64,000 bases of DNA from the NCBI GenBank assembly GCA_964017185.1, contig OZ024875.1, positions 63,979,043 to 64,043,042 of the forward strand. Reading direction: 5' to 3'. This document shows positions 36,001 to 48,000 of the stretch, piece after piece; position 1 is the stretch's first letter; every line of letters starts with the position of its first letter. Source of the stretch: Rugalucina vietnamica. Taxonomy: Eukaryota > Mollusca > Bivalvia > Lucinida > Lucinidae. A program made the translations under genes and the position numbers. A model generated the notes under the pieces. The model made no database searches. It was not told the origin of the DNA and saw nothing but the letters and a program-made list of their open reading frames with translations.

Positions 36001-39000
36001 GAAGCTTGAAATTTTGGATTTAAGTAGAAGAGGAATTGTACTATCCGAATAGCGAAAACAAAGGCGCTATCAGCTTCGCAGTTACTGCGAAGCTGATCTG
36101 CGCCTTTGATTTTGCCTATGCAGATTGTTGGTTTTCCCATGTGGCGGCTCATTTATAGTTGCTTCAAATTCTAAGCACAGGTTTAATTTATTAATTGACC
36201 CTTTCTATAAGGGGTAGTCAACAAATATACACAAAACATTTTTTAACACTTGTATGACCATGGAATTGAAATGAACTCAATTCCAATCAATTGAAGTTGC
36301 AAATTTGTTTTACTATAACATGATGTAAGATAAAATGCACCAGTCATTTGTAACCACTGCTCCCCCACCTACGGAGAAGGGTGAGGATTATGACTTTTCA
36401 GCTTTCAATGCTCTGCTATGAGCCCCTGGCACCCCTAGGGAGCAAACTGAAGGTCAAAACTTTGTTCTTTGCCTCACCTTTCCCAATAGAAAATCTCCCT
36501 GGGGTAAGGATCCTAATGTCAAAACTCTGTCATTTCCCCTGCACTCACAGGACACTCCCTGCACTTCAGCTCGGCTATCCCCCACCCTTTCCAATAGGTG
36601 GTATAGGGGGCAGTGGTTACAGATGACTGGTGCATAAATACAGTAAGTTTTCGCTCTAATCAGCCCACATGCATAAGCGCACACTGCCCGACTAGCATAT
36701 TGGTATTTTTATACCAGTTTTACACATTAATAGTGTATTAGCCACATTAAAACTTATCCTTAAATGACCAAATACTATTTTGTGACCGCTGGAACACTTA
36801 TATGATATCATCATTGACATTTTCGGCATGTTTTTTTTTTTTCAGCATTATATAATTTGCTTTCACTTACTAATAAGCACTATTTAGAACAATATTTTGT
36901 TACCTTAACATTAAGTTATTTTGAAAAGTTAAGCGCATGGAGAACTGTATAGAATGAATATTGTAAATTGATTATTAAACATCATTTACCAATTACTCAT
37001 ACTCTAAAACATATGACCCCCAGTTATTATAGTGACCCTGGAAATATCATGCAAATAGTTGATAAAGACAGGTTCTTCTAAACACAGCATGCACACTTTA
37101 CATACATGTAACAGAATGATTTAGCCACTGCATCAGAAAACCAACAATCTGCATATGCGAAAACAAAGACACAGATCAGCCGTGCAGTAACTGCACAGCT
37201 GAGCAGCATCTTTGTTTTCGATACAAAAAGCACAACCCCTTCTAGCCTGCTTCTGTGACTCAACAGGCCGTTTTTGTCAAACCTGGTCGTAAACCCAAAT
37301 TGTTTGTTTTCTCGCATGACAGCTCATGTAGCACCTTGGTATTACTGCCTAATACATCAATATGTAGCTAAAAAGCTCCTTACCATGCCCCAGCATTCCT
37401 GTAAATGTATCGTGAGTGAACACACTAAATCACACAAAAAATGTATCATACTGAATCATGCAAAAATGATAACACTGTATGGGGAACATGGAATTATAAT
37501 GCTACAATCATTTAACATTATATATAGTTGTGCACAAACAACCATACAATTATTGAAGAACATCAATAAGTGTATACCAAAAAATGTGTTATGCTAGCAC
37601 CATCTTGAGAGACCTGTTGTATACTGGAATATTCACACAATAAAAATTAATTTAGTGATTTAAAAATAATAAAACTAGCAAAATGCTATAGAGACCATAA
37701 AGTTTAACATCATGCAAATTACATTGTTTGGTCCATTTTTATTTAGTAATAAAATTACACATAATATCTATTCAATTATGAACTCTTGTACAATTACATA
37801 CTAATGCGACCCAGGAAAGATCCAAGTCATTATAGGGGTGGGGGAACATGCATGGGATATAGGTACTAGGACACTCTTAAATACATCTTGAATTGCATTT
37901 TTGATAACAAGGTATCTTGATGCATGCATAATTCATTCATGACCTATACAAAAGCAGGCACATGTCTGTGATGTTGATGACTTTTTTTTCTTTTAGCTCA
38001 TTCAAAGTGTACTGCAATCCATCCTCATACCACTTTATGCAATTATTATTTTTTTTTTCCCGAATCTTCCAAAATATCTACCCAGTTTGTAGTACACACT
38101 CCTGTGTATTGCTTTGCAATGACATTGGTGTGAACTACTTATAGCCAGTCAGGGTCCAGTTGTTCAAAACTAACGATGTTGTTAGTTAACGAATTGTTAA
38201 AATTTCAAACATGAATATTACAAGGTACAAGTAGGCAATGATCAGGAAATGGTGCAATCAGAAAGAAATTCGAGGGGTGGGAAAAAACTAAAATACATTG
38301 TTATTTTTTGTTGATAAAATGTGAGAATCCTTTGCAATGCAAAGGATTCTCACATTTTATCAACAAAAAAATAACAGTGTATTTGCTTATGTAGTCAGCA
38401 TTTACTTAATGAGTTGAGGTCTTAACAATGGCATTAAGCTAACAAAGTTTTGAACAACTGGACCCAGATATACAGTGAAGTCTGAACTGAAGTATACACA
38501 TTTGTGCCCTTGTTGAGCACATGAGGTGCGCATTAAAGGTAAAAACACTAGAAAATTGTGCACCTGTGTAACACATCAAGAGCACAAAAGGTGTATATTT
38601 TAGTTCAGACCTTACTGTATACATGCGCCTCCAACTTTGGCTTGCCATAACAAGAACTGTGTGCAGCCAAACAAATGAGCAAACATAAGCAAAGACACAA
38701 GCCATGTATGGTTCCTTGTGAAAAAGTGAGTTCAAGATACAATATGCTAACAGTTGTGTAACATGCATGTGGGACTAGTTAAACAAAAAATAATGATATC
38801 TGAAAACAAACTTGAAATTTTTCTGTTTATCTAGATAACACAAATTGCTACAATGAAGAATATGTGGGTTTGGTATCGACTACCCTGTTGAAAGTTGCAA
38901 AATTTCAGTAATTCTCTTTGGCTCCATGTTGCCAAGTCTAAAGGGTCACTGACGAGACTTCAATAGTCGAAACCGCGGTATGGCCCATCACCTTTCTCAT

Positions 39001-42000
39001 TAATGTGTTCACTGCTCTTAAAGGATCTCAGTTTTAATTTTTATTTGCTATTACTGCAGCTGGTGTTGTGCCGTGTGGCGGGCCTAAAAAGTCTCCCCGT
39101 ACATCATCCATAGTGCAGGTTATATTTTCTTTTTGGTCCTTTGAGATCAGCGAAGATATTCTGAGAACTCAGAAATTTATTATCGGTTAAGATTCATTTT
39201 CTAGCCAATGTTTAATATATTTGGCCCCATTTAGATAACACTAGTCTTTGTATCGACTACCCTGTTGAAAGTTGCAAAATTTCAGTAATTCTCTTTGGCT
39301 CCATGTTGCCAAGTCTAAAGGGTCACTGACGAGACTTCAATAGTCGAAACCGCGGTATGGCCCATCACCTTTCTCATTAATGTGTTCACTGCTCTTAAAG
39401 GATCTCATAGTCAAGGGGCTAGAAATTTGAAAATTCGATCCGCACAACTTACCCGCCAGAAAAGGTTTGACTGTATGGACGATAAGAACTATCCTTCTAC
39501 AACATTTCTAGGCACGTCGTACGGTCAGATTGTGGTAGCAATTTTTCAGTAGCAAGCGTTTTGTACAACCACCCCATTTTGTAACTGTTTTAGAAAAAGT
39601 GTGACATATGTATAAAGAATTTTATATAAATGATCCTTATACTTCTTCTTTACTGCTAAAAACTTATTTGCACACCTATGCGACTACGGGGACATATATT
39701 TACGTCTAGAAACACAACCATGTATTATTTATGCCACATCTATGCAGTCCTAATTACCCCACCCATCCAGTTATACACACAAATACGAATGCATGTATTT
39801 TACCCCGGGTGCCAATTTGATCTACCTTGCAACCCCAAGGATAATGTTTATGGTAGCCAAATCATTCATTAGGACCTCCGAAATGCAAAGAAATTTTGTC
39901 TTGTTTACACTTTGTAAAAATGGATGGTTTCCATGTCAACCGTAAACGCGATTCTTAACCATGGGGGTGTACATACATAATTGGTCAGATATATGCTGTT
40001 ACTTATTCCAAAACATTGAACCTGGTCTTATTGAAAAACTTAGACATAGTCTTTTCATCTTATGGTAAGTAATGCATGTTTTCTAATTTTCATATTCATG
40101 AATTTTAATGAAAATATTAAAAATGACAGAAAAATCATAAAAAATCCATAAATAAACTTCTTTCAGGCCTAAACTATCATTGTGGCACTTTGTTCTTGAA
40201 CCAGTAATATCATATGACAAATTTATTGATGTCATGCGCCTAAATGAAAATTATTTCATTTACATATTCAAGAATGTAAATGTCAAAAATAGAGGAAAAA
40301 TGAGGAAAGAAACTATAGCCATTGCCAAGTTTTAGATGGGTTATAAGATCTGTCTTGCATCTCTGAAACAAGTTCTCATGGCTGCCAGTGTGGTCAGGGC
40401 GACTACCTCAATGCCATAAAATATTGTCCTCAACACTGAACACATTTGCATGATATAAAATTAATAGTTTTCACACCCACCCCTAATGTGATTCTAAAGA
40501 ATAGGGTAGACCCACAAAATACGCATATACCAAAAATAGCATGCTCTAGAATAAAATAATTGGTCTGATAGCGATGCATGGACCTAGCAATTTAACCTTA
40601 AAATCGATTATTCAAATCGTTGAATTTGCTTATTCGTGAAAATTGATAAAGCACATAAGAAATCAAAGAAAATTTTGATAAAAAATGGAGTATACATACC
40701 AAATCACTTGTACCATAGCTGTTAACAATCCAAAAATGCTGAGAGAAGTATCAAACGAATGCTATGGCAATGTACTATGACTCTAAAGCATGATCTGAGT
40801 TACAATTTCATAGATTTTAATGAAAACATCATAAATATAAATGAACAAGTGGAAAAATTTAACGGGTAAATCTACAAAATGACTTGTATCTCGGCAACCA
40901 AAAATACTTACATGCTAAAAATGACATCATATGGTTGCTAGGGCAATAGTTTACCATCATGTACAACAATGTATGCCATTTGAATTTTTGTTTTATGAAT
41001 GTTAACAGACCCTTTCGAATTTAGATGCAAATTACGGACCAAATAAGGCTGTATACATAGAAATTCACACGTATCCGGTATACTGATAAACCTATAGAGC
41101 TATAATTGGTATCAAATGATTGCTAAGACAATGTTCTATAACCATATACACCTAATATATAAATCATCAGTGATTTTAAATGTATGGGTATGAATGAGGT
41201 CTTTATAAACAAGAGAAAAATCAACAAAAAGGTAGGGGTATACCAGGTCCATATCTCAGCTGCCAATTTCCTTAGAGCGCTGAAAATGGTACAAATAGAA
41301 AGCAAGGATAATGCACTATTACCATTGAGTCTGATAGCCTAACCATAAGGTTTTTATATTTTGTAAAATAAACTTTCGAACATTTGTAGTTTTAGCAGAA
41401 AAATTGAAGCATATGCGCCAACAAAATTTATTGATTCTTGGTTACCAGCATGCATTCCCTGTATATCTCAATACATGGAAATAAAAATTGTCCTAGCTAT
41501 GAATTGATGCCATTTTGAGTTCTCTACACTATTGGAGGTTGATATATAAGCCATTTTGTTGGTATACCCCCTTCGTTTTTCGTTTATTTTCACTTATTTG
41601 TATAGACCTCATTATTATCCATACAAAAGAAATAGCTTATAATTTATATATCAGATTATAGTTATAGAATATTGTCATAGCAATGAGTTGATACAAATTA
41701 TAACTCACTAGCCTAAGGTCTATCGGTAGCGAAGATACATGTGATTTTCTATGTGTACCAACTTAGTTTTCAGTAATTTTTCTTGATTCGAAAGGTTTTG
41801 TTAATATTCATGAGACAAAGAAAATCAGATGACATAGTTTGTAGTACAGGATGGTATGTTATTGTCCTAGCAATCAATTGATGCCATTTTCAGCACGTTA
41901 GGGCTTTTGGTTGTCGAGATACAAGTCATTTTGAAGGTTTACCCGTTAATACTATCTTTTTTATTCTAATTTATGAAGATTGTATTTTAAATTCATGAAA

Positions 42001-45000
42001 CTGAAACTCAGATCATGCTAATATAAGATTTAGGATCATAATACATTGGCATAGCTTAATTGGATACTTCTTTCAGCATCCTGGGTTTGATGATAGCTCT
42101 GGTACAAGTGATTTTGTAGTATAACCCCTATTTTTTTTCAAGATTTTTCTCCCATTCCTAATGTGTTTCATTAATTATGTGTTTCCTTCCTTATGTGTTT
42201 CATTAATTCTCATGAATAAACAAATTCAACGATTTGAATAATAGGTATTAAGGTTAAATTGCTAGGTCCATGCATTCCTATGAGACCAATTATAGTATTC
42301 TAGGGCATGCTATTGTTGCTATATGACTATTTTTGTGAGTACACCCTATTCTTTAGAATCACACTGCACTAGGGATGGGTGTTGAAACTATGAAATTATT
42401 CTTTAGAATCACACTGCACTAGGGATGGGTGTTGAAACTATGAAATTTTATATCATGCAAATACGCAAATGTGTACATTCTTGAGGATAATATTGAGTGG
42501 TATTAAGATGGTCCCTCTGACCACGCTGACAGCCGAGAATTGATTTCAGGGATGAAAGATAGATCTTGTAACCCCTCCAAAACCTTGCAATGACCATAGT
42601 TTTCCCTCTTTTTTTCTGAATTTTCGACATGTATATTAATATTCATGAATATGCACATGGGATTTTTTTTAAATCTAGGCCCATGAAATCAATAAATTTG
42701 TCAATTGATTTTATTGGGTTAATAACAAAGCGACACAACTATGATAGTTTGGGCCTGAAATTAGTTTACTTGTGGATTTTTAACGATTTTTCTGTCTTTT
42801 TTTTTAAGTTTTCATTAAATTTCATGAATATGCAAGAAAAGTAATTTACATTATTTATCATACGATGAAAGGGCTATGTCTTACCATTCAACTGAGACCA
42901 GGTTCAGTGGTCTAGAATACGTAATAGTGGCGACATGACCAATTTTGTATGTACACGTCATGTTCAAGAATCATGTTAACGGTTGTCATGGAAACCACAC
43001 GGAGATTTTTTTTTATAGTGAAAACAAGTTTATCTTTAAAAACAAAACTTCTTTGCATTTCTTAAGTCCCAATGAACAATGCTGTAATGATGTAAATTAA
43101 AAAAAAAAAAAGAAAACTAAAACAAAAGAACAACCGCAAACGACTACCACTGGGGGGTGGGGTAACATTACCCCATACTAGAGACAATTTTCCATCTAAT
43201 ATACTGTTTAAACATAGTTTTCTACTTGATAGTAATTTTACGCTATTGTTTGAGTGTAATGTATAATTCTGAAAAGATATTTGTTCAGAAAATTATCAAA
43301 CGGGAGCACCAAGCGCATTTTCCTCTGATATCTGCCTATTACAAAAAACTACGTAGGGTAGGCGTAAAGATTTCGTCCTAGGTAAAAACTGCTACCACAA
43401 TTTGACCGTACGACGTGCCTAGAAATGTTGTAGAAGGTTCAAATATTACATACCCACCGTCAAACCCTTTCTGGGAGGTAAGTTGTGCCAGCTCAAAAAC
43501 TAAGGCTTGTACAGAAAACAGCCCCTGGTCTATCAGTTTTAATTTTTATTGGTGTTGAATGTTCAAATGTAAAAACTGATGTGTACATTCATTACAAACC
43601 ATATCATAACAAATTGTGTCTATGCAATATCACACTATGCAAGCCAAAACAATGCAGAAGCATATAAGCCCATACAAATGCACAGCCTGAACAGTATCAT
43701 TTAAGTGGATAGCCATATAGTCTTGTGCATGTACAGATTGTTTCTATCTTCATTTAGCTAGATCTTGTGCTTATATAGACTGTTTGTTGTTTTTTTGATT
43801 AACGAATGAGTAAGTGCGGTAATGAAATATAAGCACTTTTAACCACTCGGCCACAAGGGCCACCCAAAGACTGGTTTAAGAGGTACTCTTAAACACACTT
43901 TATCATGATATGACTCATAAAATATACAAAACGGTGGCAACAAAACTTCACAAAAGCCAACAAACTCGTGTTAGTCACAACATTGACAGTTAGTGTAAAT
44001 CTTACCATCACGTCCGTGTCTTTGTGTACCACTCGGGGAGGGAAAGACTCACCTTCCCCCTTCTAGTTACCATGGTAACAAATAGGAAAATTAATGTGAA
44101 TCAAAGTCTAAGAGTGACAGGGATTTGACAAAAACAAACAATTTGTGAATAAAAATCACTCGTTATAAAATTGGACACAGTGAAAACCTAAAAGTGAAGC
44201 ACTGAAAAAACTGTTAATGTTAATGATTCTTCAAACCTATTCTGGGATTCTGATAATGATTTGGCACTTTTCTACATATACATACATATCCAATCTTTTG
44301 ACTTTAGATAGATTCAGAGATGCATAATGAATGGCTAGCAAGGAATGAAGAATGATTTGTTTGTTTTTAAGACATCTAATGTTCATGTATGATGTGGAAT
44401 GTAATAAAATGATGTTCCAAGCACTTGTTTTAATCCTAAATTAGCATCTAATTCTAGCAACTACATATGAGCCGCCTCATGAGAAAACCAACAATCTGCA
44501 TAGACGAAAACAAAGACGCAGATCAGCTTCGCAGTAACCGCGAAGCTGATCAGCGCCTTTGTTTTCGCTACTCGGATAGTACAATTCCTCTTCTACTTAA
44601 ATCCGAAATTTCAAGCTTCTAGCTCTTTTCTGTGCTTGTACAGGCCGATTTGTGTCGGACCTATTCAGAAACCACATAGTTGGTTTTCCCACGAGGCGGC
44701 TCATATGTTTAGTACATACATGTACGTATAAGAAAACAAAGTCCATGTGATATAGGAAGTTCTTTTTTCATTTCAACCTAGAAGTGTAAAGCAAGTCCAT
44801 CTGTCCAAAAGTGACACAAGAATTCTCAGACTTTAAAAGGGAGAGTGATTTCAAAACCAATCACTTGATGTGAAGATTGTGAAAGGTCAAATTAATTTGT
44901 GGGTCATGAGTAAACCAATCAAAAACGTGTAATGTGAAATAAGACCTTAAAAGGAGTGACTTAACATCAGGAAAACATGTCCTTGCAATATATACCCCCT

Positions 45001-48000
45001 TAAACCCCACTTTTATTTAAAAACAAAACTGGAGTATGCAGGGGTATACCTATTTTTCTTATTTTTGCTCCAAAACATAGATTCTGGGTACTCGTTAAAA
45101 CCGCCTCGGTGAGGCAGTTCTAACGAGTACCCACAATCTATGTTTTGAGCAAAAATAAGAAAAATATAAAAAAAAAATTCTACTGAAAAAAATATTTTTT
45201 TATAACTTAAAAAATCTCTATATTGCATGGGCATGTTTTCCTAAAAAGTATATAATATTATTACCTCTATTTTCTTCTTCCCCGATTTGTCAGTGGTGTC
45301 AGTCAACCAGGCTGGCAGAGGACTTGGCTTTGAAGTCTGGAAATGTGTACATAACAGATAATATGACATAATGTGAGCCGTGATGGAAAAAAAAGCGGTC
45401 TTCGGGGTCTCAAGCCAGGTCTGTGCTGCTACAGAAGAAAGCTAGAAGCTTGAAATTTCAGATTTAGGAAGAAGAGGAATTGTACTATCAGAGTAGTGAA
45501 AAAAAAGGCACCTGCCGCTTTTGTTTTCGCATAGGCAAAAATCCAGTTTTCTCATTACGTGGCTCAAATGACATGATGTATGAAATATTTTTCTAGATTT
45601 CATGTATGCTTGACCAAGCTTGCTTGGTAGATAATTGCACAATTTTGATACTGGACAGTGGTAAATATTGTATTGTTATATCTCTAGCAGCTTTGGAATA
45701 CTAGTACCACAAAAAATCACTGTTTCCATCTAAATATATCATGCCTAACAAAGGTATTCCTTTGCTGCCTGTGAGCTGACAATTTGGCATCAAAACACTA
45801 TTGTTGCATAGATATCTATGCGCATAGCGGTTTGAAGCCAATTTCAATTGGTCAAAAGCTGTGTTCAAACAGCAAAACCCATGTTCAAATCATGAAATTC
45901 ACGTGCTGTTTGAACATGGGTTTTAGCAGATGTCATTGGTCAATGCAACATGACATGTGTTTCGTAGAAACAAAATGGGCTACGTTGAAGAAGCTCCACA
46001 GTATTTGGTGAATTGTTACGTTGTTAATGTTATTTTCAAGAGATTTTCAGAGGATTGGAGTGAAAATGCAAGAATAGTGATCAACCATGGTTTGTTTCAG
46101 TGTTCAAACATTTGCTGGATCACTCAGAAGGGGTTTGAACACATGGCCTGTGACCTTGTGTTCAAACACCTTCCTAGTGATACATTGAATGTTTGAACAC
46201 TAAAAAACATGGCTGATCCCTATATTTCTAAATTTTAGTCCTGATTGATTGTTGACCTTTTGAAGAGTTTTCCAGTTACTGCCTATCAAATGTGTTTCTT
46301 ACCTCTGAGGCTCTGAACACTTTCAAATCTTCAATTTTGAACTCCCTCCAGACTGGCGATGGTTGTTGTAGTATAAGACGTAGAGCAGAAACATTCACAA
46401 GCTCAAATAACATCTGAAATGACAAACAAAGCAAGTGATTTATATACCACAACATAGCATACACTTTATTCACTCAGGTCCACATATACAGACAGGTTAT
46501 ATCATGAACTCTACATGGTGGATGCATAAATACAACATACAGATGTAGATACAAGATAACAACTTGAACAGATTCTTTTGGGGTGGGGTAAGGGGAAATA
46601 TAATTTTAATCTCAAAATAGATATGGATATGTATAACATTGATTTCAAACAAAAACACACAAAAACAAACCTTGGAGGGGGGGGGGGGGAGAGCATGGCG
46701 GGGTAACTACCTACATATGACGTAGTAGGGATGTGCCGCCCAAATAGCCCCCTTTTTCAGCCTCGCCAGATATATGAATAGGTTACCTTTTTCAAGTCAA
46801 AATATATGAATGGCCCCATTTTTCCATATTTAGTCTATGAATGACCAAATTTTTCGGACATCCATGTTTAAGAGCACTTTTTTGCTGACATACACAGCTC
46901 ACAAAGTCGAAATATTTGTATATAATTGTGTATAGGTCAAAACACAAAACACAAAATTTTGTCGTAGCTGGGCATATGACAGGATTCTGATTAGTAGGTT
47001 CATAAATTTAACCGATAACTTCACTTGACTTTTAGCAAATCTGCCACATGACATATAATGCAGAGTGTGGACTATCTGTCTTTCAAACTGTCTGACTTGA
47101 GCTATCCTATATTTGGCAAGTAACTATTTCATTTCCCCGTGGCAGTTTTATGTCTCTTTGATTTATTCAAATAATATTAAGCAAAGTACTTACAATGTAT
47201 TAAATGCATGTTTGTCCATCTACACAAATGTAGATGGACAAACATGCATTTAATACATTGTAAGTACTTTGCTTAATATTATTTGAATAAATCAAAGAGA
47301 CATAAAACTGCCACGGGGAAATGAAATAGTTACTTGCCAAATATAGGATAGCTCAAGTCAGACAGTTTGAAAGACAGATAGTCCACACTCTGCATTATAT
47401 GTCATGTGGCAGATTTGCTAAAAGTCAAGTGAAGTTATCGGTTAAATTTATGAACCTACTAATCAGAATCCTGTCATATGCCCAGCTACGAAAACCCGAT
47501 TTTTGTTTATGCGAAAACAAAGGCACAGATCAGCTGTGTTACATGGATAGTACAACCCCTCTTCTTCTTAAATCCAAAATTCCAAGCTACAAGCCTATTT
47601 CTGTGTTTGTACAGGCCGGTTTGTGTCAGCCTTGGTCGGAACTCCCAAAGACCGGTTTCTCGCGTCGCGGCTCATTCAACGCCATGTGGTGACAAGTACC
47701 TCACTATTAAACTTACATTTTTTCTAGTGATGACAAAATAATCCTGGGCTCCAGCCTCAACATGGGGGTTTGGCATCAACCTCATCCTCTTGATACAAGT
47801 TCTCCACTTAATCTCCGAACCTGATAGAAAATTAAGCCGTGTCATGAATAGCTCAACAATGTGGTTTGGGAACAGGTTAAACAAAAACCAAGCTGTACAA
47901 TCACAGAAGATGGCTAGCGCCTTTTGCGCATATCGGTGATATTGTATCAATTTGTGCTGTAAGTACCATTACAGGTAGTATATACTAGGGTGTATAATCC

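Noticed and set aside
37078-38768. Cysteine-rich frames of 79 and 109 residues
   Set aside because: The first is translated MITE B and the second overlaps a MITE end; neither has coding-like composition.
45784-46196. Overlapping frames of 75 and 79 residues
   Set aside because: They fall in a NICN1 intron in antisense, overlap each other, and resemble no family.
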